Source of the DNA: Pyrinomonadaceae bacterium
GTDB lineage: Bacteria > Acidobacteriota > Blastocatellia > Pyrinomonadales > Pyrinomonadaceae
Length of the DNA stretch: 64,000 bases
NCBI GenBank assembly: GCA_017983495.1
Contig: JAGOBH010000001.1
Coordinates: forward strand, 1-64,000
Direction: 5' to 3'
This document shows, in pieces, positions 17,538 through 25,100 of the stretch. The notes under the pieces were generated by a model. The model worked only from the letters and a program-made list of their open reading frames with translations. It did not search any database and was not told where the DNA came from. The first letter of the stretch is position 1, and each line of letters starts with the position of its first letter. The translations under genes and the position numbers were made by a program.

Positions 17538-18038
17538 TTAATTCCTCGATGGAAAGATGCCCTGCAGAGCAATACAAAAATTGACAACGAGATACGGCTG
17601 TATATTTGTGTGCGGTTGTGTCCCGAGGCTGGCTGCTTGGCTCGCCATCGCCCCATTCGCATTTGCCGGAGCTGTGTAAAGCGCCTCACTCGGTTGGGTC
17701 GTAAGATAGTTCCCTCCCGGCGAACCGCTACTGACCGCTCCGCTTGACGCCAGCACCTGGTGATTGTGAGCCGGTATCTGGTTTGCGGTAAGGGTCACGC
17801 TTTCTGTTCCGGAAACTTCGCCCAATGTCACTGTATTACCCCAATGGACCGGTGTCCTGGATCGCATGTCCGGCAATCCAAAGGTCGTCGTGCCGTTACC
17901 GCCGTAGGTGGTTCCCAGCAGCGAGAATACGGCTGTGTTTTGAGCGATCGACAGCAATTGGCCGTTGCACTGCGCCCAACCTCGCGGCGGGAACGCAAAG
18001 GCGTAGATCTGGATCTCGGCTATAAATGGTTGAGACAT
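17538..18038 (-). CDS. Phage tail collar / microcystin-dependent-protein-like, copy 2
   Basis: 166 residues, paralogue of the genes on both sides. It begins MSQPFIAEIQIYAFAFPPRG, keeps WAQCNGQLLSIAQNTAVFSL and the TFGLPDMRSRTP motif, and ends NFCIALQGIFPSRN. A longer frame starts at 18068, but the ATG at 18038 has GGGAG 8 bases upstream and lines up with the starts of its paralogues, so it is preferred. The middle, between the glycine-rich collar core and the C-terminal strand, is the variable part (alanine/serine-rich). That is where a binding specificity could reside. No enzymatic motif is seen. Confidence 0.85.
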   Translation of the reverse strand: MSQPFIAEIQIYAFAFPPRGWAQCNGQLLSIAQNTAVFSLLGTTYGGNGTTTFGLPDMRSRTPVHWGNTVTLGEVSGTESVTLTANQIPAHNHQVLASSGAVSSGSPGGNYLTTQPSEALYTAPANANGAMASQAASLGTQPHTNIQPYLVVNFCIALQGIFPSRN

Positions 18039-18064
18039 AATAAAAACTCCCTTATTCCCTTCTA

Positions 18065-18580
18065 TCAATTCTGCGTCGGAAAGATTCCAAAGAGTGAGAT
18101 CACAAAAGTAAGGGTCAGAAACGGCATCATATTCTCATGTGGCTGACTGCCGCCTGTAGTTCCGATCATCGACGACCCAAACGACGTGCCGGCGGCGGCG
18201 GTTGTATACGGTGTCGTTGCCGAACCCGCAACGATGGCTCCTGCCGGCGAATTTGTGTTGCTCGGGCTACTACTACTCTGAAGCTGATGCGTATGCCCAC
18301 CCATCTGATTGGCCACCAGGGTCACTGTCTCCGTTCCGGCCATTTGCCCTATTGTGTAGGTCGAAAGGCCTGGACCGGTGCCTTGATGGATCGGAATGCG
18401 ACCGCGAAGGTCCGGCAAGCCAAAGGTATTCTGCCCATCACCGCCGTACGTCGTGCCGATCAATGCAAAAAGCACATCATTTTCAGCTATTGGAACAAGA
18501 GCACCGTTGCACTCGGCCCATCCGGCGGGAGCAAAATTTCCCGCAAACATCATTATTGTGCCTACAAATGGTTGTGACAT
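18065..18580 (-). CDS. Phage tail collar / microcystin-dependent-protein-like, copy 3
   Basis: 171 residues. Collar core WAECNGALVPIAENDVLFAL and YGGDGQNTFGLPDLRGRIPI, a histidine-containing segment (NQMGGHTHQLQ), a serine/threonine-rich variable segment, and the C-terminal strand TLTFVISLFGIFPTQN. ATG start with aggaag 9 bases upstream. It is the first of the three collar genes, 44 bases after the Tat-signal DUF6916-like gene. Three paralogues that keep the same ends but differ in the middle suggest subunits of a hetero-oligomer or alternative binders. Assignment to the collar family is firm; function is unknown. Confidence 0.85.
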   Translation of the reverse strand: MSQPFVGTIMMFAGNFAPAGWAECNGALVPIAENDVLFALIGTTYGGDGQNTFGLPDLRGRIPIHQGTGPGLSTYTIGQMAGTETVTLVANQMGGHTHQLQSSSSPSNTNSPAGAIVAGSATTPYTTAAAGTSFGSSMIGTTGGSQPHENMMPFLTLTFVISLFGIFPTQN

Positions 18581-18624
18581 AACTGTATCTTCCTACTTTC
18601 GTGCGATAAATGAGTCAGGACACC

Positions 18625-19065
18625 CTACGCGATCGTCGTTCGATTAATAACTGCCTCATAAGATTTGCGACGCTTGATCGTCGCTCCCTCGGTGATCAAA
18701 AGACCGAATGATCCGAGTGCGAAATGCTCTACTGAATAGACATCCTGCCTTAAAGGGCTGCCAGCCGGGCCGCTAAAAACAAGCGAAAAAGCCTCGCCGC
18801 GAAGATTCAGATTACCTTTTCCCGCAGCCATATTGTCGGTCATTTCCGCAAGCCGGAGATCGACGGAATTTCCGGAATCGTCGCGAAATGTGAAAGTGGT
18901 GCCGACATAGGCGTAGAAAGATCCCCACGAAAGTTGTGACAATGTGTCAGTGCCGCTACGTGAGCCTCGAGCCAATGTCTGCCCTATTCCGGTACCGCCA
19001 AGGCAAAGTACCGCTCCGGCTGCTATCGGTGCCGCCGATAGAAACTTGCGACGTGTGATCTTCAT
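18625..19065 (-). CDS. DUF6916-like protein with Tat signal
   Basis: 146 residues. The N-terminus MKITRRKFLSAAPIAAGAVL is a twin-arginine signal, so the protein should be exported folded. The rest has the pattern I associate with DUF6916: a start around SFYAYVGTTFTF, a middle FSLVFSGPAGSPLRQDVYSV, and an end KSYEAVINR. The ATG at 19065 is chosen because GGAGG lies 9 bases upstream; an in-frame start at 19095 has no such site. Small proteins of this kind commonly sit beside tail-collar/MDP genes, but their role is not known. It is followed after 44 bases by collar copy 3. Confidence 0.75.
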   Translation of the reverse strand: MKITRRKFLSAAPIAAGAVLCLGGTGIGQTLARGSRSGTDTLSQLSWGSFYAYVGTTFTFRDDSGNSVDLRLAEMTDNMAAGKGNLNLRGEAFSLVFSGPAGSPLRQDVYSVEHFALGSFGLLITEGATIKRRKSYEAVINRTTIA

Positions 19066-19112
19066 AAAATCGAACCTCCGAGTAGATCGCGTCAACTAAA
19101 TGCCGCGTAAAT

Positions 19113-19424
19113 TCAAACTAACAGACGATTAAACACCGCCTCAAAATACAGGCCGTCACTATCCTTTCTGACAGGGACGAGAAATAACGGCAGATTGCCC
19201 AGCACGGAATGCTCCAGGTCGTAGATAGCCTGGTGCGGCTGGGCTTCGACGGGGGCCTTGAATAAAAGTGAAAATGAATCCTGAATAGAATTCGAGATCT
19301 TCGATTCAGTTTCGACAAGTTCTATATTGAACGACTCGCCGCCATCTAATGACGCCGCGAATGTCGAACCAAGATGTTCGGTAAACTGAACCAGGGATGG
19401 AAAAGTAACTTGCTCTACAACCAT
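19113..19424 (-). CDS. DUF6916-like protein, no signal peptide
   Basis: About 103 residues and a paralogue of the next gene: both share the pattern FSLLFKAPVEAQPHQAIYDLEHSVLGNLPLFLVP...YFEAVFNR. It lacks the Tat signal, so it would stay in the cytoplasm unless the start is wrong. The ATG at 19424 (MVVEQVTFPSLVQF) fits where the domain normally begins but has only a weak ribosome site (ggcgg, spacing 4). The frame continues to an ATG at 19544 and a GTG at 19547, also without a clear site, so the start is uncertain. It is the first gene of the collar operon, divergent from the hydroxylase gene at 19608. Confidence 0.7.
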   Translation of the reverse strand: MVVEQVTFPSLVQFTEHLGSTFAASLDGGESFNIELVETESKISNSIQDSFSLLFKAPVEAQPHQAIYDLEHSVLGNLPLFLVPVRKDSDGLYFEAVFNRLLV

Positions 19425-19607
19425 TGCGCCGCCGGAAAATATGGCTGGATCGATAAACCGACCACTGTAAAATAATTTTGTGAATTTACTGAAGGGTATC
19501 CTAACACAAACCGGCCATGAGTTTCCATCTAATTCTGGACTCATCACATAAAATTAATGCACTATATCGTGAAGAGATAAATTGCTAACAGTTCAGCCGC
19601 AAAAACC

Positions 19608-20171
19608 GTGAAAATTTCCAGATGCAAACTACCGATAACCTTCGACGCCGACAGGCTTGCGGCGGACGTTGAGTTATTTGGCGTCGGCGAGTGGCAACCT
19701 CATTTTAACATCCATAATTATCAGGGCGAGTGGAGCGTCGTCCCGCTCCGCGCCGTCAAGGACGGCCATTTGTCGATATATCCCGACCCGGAGGCCAGAT
19801 CGGGATATGTGGAGACCGAACAAATGGAACGCTGCCGATACGTTCCCGAAATACTGACCCGATTCGAATGCGACCTCCAGACCGTCCGCTTGATGAAGCT
19901 TGCCGCCGGAGCGTTGATCCGGCGGCATCGCGATTACGCACTTGGCCTCGAGGACGGATTTGTCCGCATCCATATTCCGGCGACCACCAACCCGCAGGTC
20001 GAATTTATTCTCGACGATTCGCCGGTGATGATGGCTCCTGGCGAAGCCTGGTATCTGAACGTCAATTATCATCACAGCGTGACCAATGGCGGGCGATCCG
20101 ACCGAGTTCACCTGGTCGTCGATTGCGTTGTAAATGGCTGGCTGCGGGATATGATCGAACGCTCAGCCTAG
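19608..20171 (+). CDS. Aspartyl/asparaginyl beta-hydroxylase-like 2OG-Fe(II) protein
   Basis: 187 residues. The core fits the Asp_Arg_Hydrox family (PF05118). The iron facial triad is read as H-x-D in LIRRHRDYALG (about 108-110) and the second histidine in NYHHSVTNGG (about 152-153); the 2-oxoglutarate-binding arginine is expected in SDRVHLVVD. Such enzymes hydroxylate Asp/Asn or related side chains of proteins, or free amino-acid derivatives. The GTG start at 19608 gives MKISRCKLPITFDADRL; no good ATG exists. It is divergent from the collar/DUF6916 operon across about 180 bases, which suggests joint regulation and makes a collar or surface protein a possible substrate. That link is inference. 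Confidence 0.8.
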   Translation: MKISRCKLPITFDADRLAADVELFGVGEWQPHFNIHNYQGEWSVVPLRAVKDGHLSIYPDPEARSGYVETEQMERCRYVPEILTRFECDLQTVRLMKLAAGALIRRHRDYALGLEDGFVRIHIPATTNPQVEFILDDSPVMMAPGEAWYLNVNYHHSVTNGGRSDRVHLVVDCVVNGWLRDMIERSA

Positions 20172-20644
20172 GCGGTATCGGACCATCTGAACAAAATGTG
20201 CGTTTCCGTTTGAGAGTCGACGGCAAAACCCAGCTCGGCAAACAGCTTTTGCGATGGGTTGAAAGTCTCGACATAGACCCGCACCGACCGGCCCGAAGAC
20301 TCTGCTTTTAAGTCACCAACGACACTCGTCGCGATCCCGTTTCGGCGAAACTCGGGCAACACATTCAAGTCCAGGATCGCGATCTCACTTTCTGTTCGGT
20401 CAACGTAAATTCGGCCTGCGGCGGTTCCGTTGAAGAGAATGATATCGTGCGTCGCGTCAGGGTATTTTTCGCGGTAATAGCTGGTCTGTGCGTCGAACTG
20501 ATGTGCTACAAAGACGTGCTTCTGCTCATCGTCCCACGGCACCATCGAAAGTTCGATCTCGCGGGATGACGCGTACGTCCGAAGTAGAAATTCGCGATCG
20601 TCGTCCGCAATCGGCCTGAGTGAAATATTGTTACTATCCGTCAT
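20168..20644 (-). CDS. GNAT family N-acetyltransferase
   Basis: 158 residues of the GNAT fold. The acetyl-CoA loop is RRNGIA (in NVLPEFRRNGIATSVVG), followed by a helix and the C-terminal strand PSQKLFAELGFAVDSQTET, as is typical. Its ATG overlaps the stop of the upstream paralogue by four bases (ATGA), so the two are translationally coupled. Its stop overlaps the hydroxylase stop on the other strand. The substrate is unknown. The unusual conserved N-terminal part (YASSREIELSMVPWDDEQK) is shared with the neighbour and marks a subfamily with residues upstream of the fold. Confidence 0.88.
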   Translation of the reverse strand: MTDSNNISLRPIADDDREFLLRTYASSREIELSMVPWDDEQKHVFVAHQFDAQTSYYREKYPDATHDIILFNGTAAGRIYVDRTESEIAILDLNVLPEFRRNGIATSVVGDLKAESSGRSVRVYVETFNPSQKLFAELGFAVDSQTETHILFRWSDTA

Positions 20645-21123
20645 TGTCTATCTGCGTCCCAACTCATTTCGAAATGTAGCGGCGTTTCGCCCGTTACGCA
20701 AAAACCAAGCCTTTGATATAACGCAAAGGCTTTCGGATTGATCTTTGCCACGTGCAGTTCGACCGTTTGATCGTTTTCCGCCGCCTCGGCCTGAAGCCCG
20801 CGTATCAGTTCGGTGGCAATGCCGTTTTGCCTGAACTGCGGCAGCACAGCTATGTCCACGAGCGATATCTCTCTGGCCCTGCGGTCAATCACCATCCGGC
20901 CTGCCCGCTCGCCGTCACAGAGGATCACAAGGCTCTCCGCCGTCGGAAACTGCATCGCGTACGCCCGCACCTGCAACGAAAACTGCATCTCCAAAAACGC
21001 GGTCGCCTGAGCCTCATTCCACCCAAACATCGCCACCTCGTCATGACGTGACGAAAAATAGACCCGCCGCAAAAAGGCCGTGTCTTCAGTTCCCGCGATT
21101 CTCAAACTGACCGATCGTTCCAT
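20641..21123 (-). CDS. GNAT family N-acetyltransferase, paralogue
   Basis: 160 residues, GNAT fold with acetyl-CoA loop RQNGIA (AVLPQFRQNGIATELIRG) and a terminal NPKAFALYQRLGFCVTGETP segment. It resembles the downstream gene throughout, including YFSSRHDEVAMFGWNEAQA near the N-terminus, so the pair arose by tandem duplication. Start ATG at 21123 with a weak ribosome site. It forms a two-gene unit with the paralogue, converging on the hydroxylase. Acetylation targets cannot be read from the sequence. Confidence 0.87.
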   Translation of the reverse strand: MERSVSLRIAGTEDTAFLRRVYFSSRHDEVAMFGWNEAQATAFLEMQFSLQVRAYAMQFPTAESLVILCDGERAGRMVIDRRAREISLVDIAVLPQFRQNGIATELIRGLQAEAAENDQTVELHVAKINPKAFALYQRLGFCVTGETPLHFEMSWDADRQ

Positions 21124-21285
21124 CTTTATGTACGCCTTGATTATACACCGCTCGAAAAAAGACCGGCTTGCGGGCGATACCGTTTAAGACACCATAGTCG
21201 GAGCCGACTGAAAAAATCATCTTTTCTGGTTCCGCGAGTTACAGCATCGATTCACGGGTCTAAGAGTTTTCGTTGTTGACCTGGA

Positions 21286-22038
21286 TCATCGCTTCCCGCT
21301 CCAGTTGCCCCGATGCCCGTCCTTACTTGAAAATGTACCGGTGAAGCTCTTACCGTCCTCGCTTAGGGTGAATGTTGCGGTGCCCGTCCCGATTCCATCT
21401 ACGATGCCATATTCCAAGCTTAAGGTTCTGCCAACAACTTTGCCCTTGTTGTTTCCAAGTGCGTCATTGACAACACGGGTTACACCGGCGGCATCGGTGG
21501 AGATCGCCATTTCAGATTCAGCCGAGTAACCGCAGTCGGTATGTTGGCGTTTGGTTATAGGCCAAGAGCCGTCAAACGGGCTTGAGCCCTTGGGCGGCGC
21601 ATAATTGAAAGGAAAATAGGTCAGGGCAAATTCGATACGATCCATTTCGCGATTTGTTTTAGCATCACGTATGTTTTCGCCGCTCCAGCGTAGATCGCCG
21701 TAACGCCAATAGAATTTCCTTTCCCATGCTGTCAATATTGCGTCTTGCCGGGCTCTCTCCGCATTCAACTTATCGCGAAGTGTCCGCGCTTGAGCATCTT
21801 GCTCGAGATCAACGCCCATACCCGCCGCGTACCCGTATGCCCCTTCGCGAGATTGCGTAAATAACTGACTTATCTGCCGCTCTAATGGAGCCTCAATTCG
21901 TTTGCTTTCTTTATATTGGTTATACAACCGCCAAGCCTGCTCCTCATCGGAGTCACGCGGTTGGAACGTGCCTTGCGCAAACAAGCTGGCACAGGCGGCT
22001 CCGAGTATTGCTGTCGTTAGTAAAATTCGGTTCAACAT
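21286..22038 (-). CDS. Exported hypothetical protein sharing its N-terminal half with 34887-36185
   Basis: 250 residues, unknown family. A cleavable signal peptide (MLNRILLTTAILGAACASLFAQ) is followed by a helical part (DEEQAWRLYNQY ... WERKFYWRYGDLRWSGE ... REMDRIEFALTYFPFN). This is closely matched in the protein at 34887-36185 (EQHAWRLYNQY ... WDRKFYPRYGDLRWSGE ... REMDRIEFALVYFPFN). The C-terminal third is a small beta-rich segment (GTATFTLSEDGKSFTGTFSS), with the look of a lipocalin-like or META-like strand meander. ATG start with gaggtg upstream. The periplasmic location is the only safe functional statement. Confidence 0.75.
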   Translation of the reverse strand: MLNRILLTTAILGAACASLFAQGTFQPRDSDEEQAWRLYNQYKESKRIEAPLERQISQLFTQSREGAYGYAAGMGVDLEQDAQARTLRDKLNAERARQDAILTAWERKFYWRYGDLRWSGENIRDAKTNREMDRIEFALTYFPFNYAPPKGSSPFDGSWPITKRQHTDCGYSAESEMAISTDAAGVTRVVNDALGNNKGKVVGRTLSLEYGIVDGIGTGTATFTLSEDGKSFTGTFSSKDGHRGNWSGKR

Positions 22039-22128
22039 TTTGTCACCTCGTGAATAAGGGTCGTTCGGTTCGATCTTCCGCGAATCTGAGATATTTAGTT
22101 AATTCATGCCTTCCGAGTAATTCGGCCG

Positions 22129-25100
22129 TCACCGCAGACCGGTCGTGATCAGTAACTGCGACCCGTCAAAGATGACCCTCGGATAACGATTCAGGTCGCC
22201 GGCGACACCTGACCAGATCTTGGTCACGATGGCGACGCCGTTGCGTCCCGCCGTAAACTTGATGCGGCCGTCGGCTCCCATATAGACGCGGACTTCGCGT
22301 TTTTCGCCAGGAGCCAGTTTGTTGCCCGGCCCGAACGTGTCTCCGGCGGCAAAGATGTGCGTCGGCATATTAGAGCGGTTCTCGATGATGGCGATCAACG
22401 CCGCTCCTGTTCCACTGTCGGTCCGTGGCGGCCTTACGGGCGATGTGACCGGCGGCGACGTACTCGTTCCGGTTCCGCCGGGGTAACCCTTTACAACGGC
22501 AAATCCGCGGCCGCCGCTGGTCGAATTGTGGGCCCAGGTCTCCGGCGACGAGACGACGATAGTGTAGGTGCCGGAAGGCAGGACGACGTTCGGACGCACC
22601 TCCCAGTAAGCGTTGCGAACGCCGCCTTGTCCGGGTGAGCCAGTCGCGACCCAACCGCCAAATCGCTGGCCCGAATCGTTATAGACCCCGATCGAACCCG
22701 GCCGCGATGTTCCGCTGCCGTTGTTCCAGTGATATGTCTGGATATAGGTCAACACCCACGGCCCGGTCACCCTGAAAGTGGTTGGTGACGTCGGGTTATT
22801 GCTAACGCCGCCGATGTTGCCGTTATTCAGCACCTGCGATTCTTTGCCCGAAGATGTGCGTCCTGGAGTTGCTTTTGGTAACGGAGTCGGCGTTGAGCTT
22901 GGGCCGACCTTGATCGTTCCAAGTCCCGGGATCTTGATCGGCTTTTTCGGCGTTGCTGAGGGTGCCGGAGTGGGTTTGGGCTTCGCCGTGACCGGAGTGG
23001 CCTTCGGCGTCGGTATCGGCTTAGGGGTGGGCTTTGGTGCCTTGATCGGCGTAGGCCTCGGCGTCGGTGCCGTCTTTAATTTGAGCCGATCGCGGTTTGC
23101 GACCGCCTGTGCGTTGGACGGATCGAGCTGAACCGCCTTTTCATAATCTTTCAGTGCGTTCTTCAGGTCATTACCCTGCTCGCGGCATTCGCCGTGGCCG
23201 TTATACGCCGGACTACTGCGCGGATCGAGCGAATATGCCTTTTCGTAATCGAATATCGCCAACTGGCAACTGCCGTTCGACTGATATGCCATTCCGCGAG
23301 CGAGATACGCTCTCGCATTCTTTGGCTCGAGATTGATGATCTTTGTATATACGTCGATCAGGCCGGCGTAATTGTTAGTTCGGATATAGATCGCGGCTAG
23401 AGCGGTGAGCGCGTCCATATTTCGCGGTTCGATGATTACGACGTTTTGATAGTCGCTGATCGCTCCGTTGGTATCTCCGGCTTTGTCACGCGCTCCGGCA
23501 CGGATCATGTACCATGACGCAACCCCGGATTTGAGTTCGATGGCCCTGTCAAAATCCTTTAGAGCTCCCTTGACGTCATTTATCGCAAGCTTTGATTTTC
23601 CGCGTTTTATGTAGGTCTCAGCGTTATTCGGATCGGCCTTGATTGCCGAATCGTACGATTTTATCGCTCCCTTATGGTCGCCGGACGCCTGTTGAGCATC
23701 GCCCTTTGCAAGCGAATCGTCAGCTTTGGCACCCTTTTCACCGCGGGCTAGCCGGTCGGCGATGATGGCTTTATATCGTTGTGCGTCGGCGTTACCTGGC
23801 ACTATCCTGATGACCTCATCGGCATTCGTCAGGCCAAGCTGGAGCTGTTTTTTGTCAAATTTTGGCGCCTCAGCCGCCGCCTTTACCTGCATCATCAAGG
23901 TTGCGATCCGATCCCGCCGTTTGAGAGCCTCGTTCTTCAGATTCTCAGCGATCTTTGGTTCCGGATCGACCGTAAAGCTCCAGTAAGCGTCGAAATTTTT
24001 CCACATCTCATCGACATCCCGGAGCACGCCGTCATAATCACCGGCATTCAGCTTTGCCTCTGCCTGTTTGAGAATTCCGCGGCGGCGTTCCTTTTCGGTT
24101 TCGTGCTCGCGGGCCCAATCCTCATATCGTTTCAGCTCGGCTTCGCTCGCTGCGGTCAACTTATATTTCGAACGAACCTCTGGGACGAGTGAGAGAGCTT
24201 TTTTGAAGTCCTTTGCCTCGTTTGCCATCCGAACGGCACCGATCGCCTCTTTCACCGCAGCATCATGCTTGCCCCATTTGTCATTGATCTCTTTATCGAG
24301 ATCGGTGACGGGCTTGTAGAGCGGATGCATTCCTTTTGCGGCGTTCAGTGCGGCCGATGCGTCAACGAATTTGTTTTGATCGAGCAATCCTCTGGCCTTG
24401 GCAACTGATGCCTGGACCGCAACGCGCTCCTTATTCCATTTCTTTGAAAGCGTGACCGCCTCGGCGTTTTTCGGGGTAACGGCGATGACCTCATCCGCCA
24501 GCGTGATCGCTTCGTCAAGCATGCCTTTCCTTATGATTTCTTTTGCCTGAATCAGTTTGGCCGAAACGTCGCCCTTCTTCCTGGCTCCGTCCAGATCGGC
24601 CTGTGAGACGGTGACCGAAAATGTTCCGGTCGCCTGGCCAAGTTCCAGTCCGTTCTTGTCGCGAACGATAACTGTCGCCTCGCCGGTACCGACCTGGCTA
24701 CGCGAAACGCGTATCTGTTGCGTAATGCTGTTGCTGGCAAAGTGCGTGTCTTCATTTACTCGCCATTCGTACCGGACGCCCGCCGGCATCGGCGTTACAT
24801 CGGCCCGAAGTCCGACGAACTGATGAACCGCTATCCCTTTTTCAAGCGGGACAAGGCCGACGCCCTCTTTCCAGACCTGCGGTTTCGGGCCCTCAGCACC
24901 AAGCACCGTCACGCGGACATCGTACTTGCTCGCGGTGACCGTGGCCGTTGCTTCGCCAAGGTCATCACCCTTGAACGGAACTCGGCCGCGAACCGTCACG
25001 GTTATCGGCTCGGCGTTTTGCGGGACCAGCGTCACCTCGCGTTTGTCCGGCGATTCCATCGTCTGTCGCCCGTTTGCAGAAATTTCCCAACGGAAATCGA

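Noticed and set aside
17007..18580. Prophage
   Set aside because: Collar-domain genes alone. No capsid, portal, terminase, tail tube, integrase or lysis gene is near, and the operon includes a cell-surface protein.
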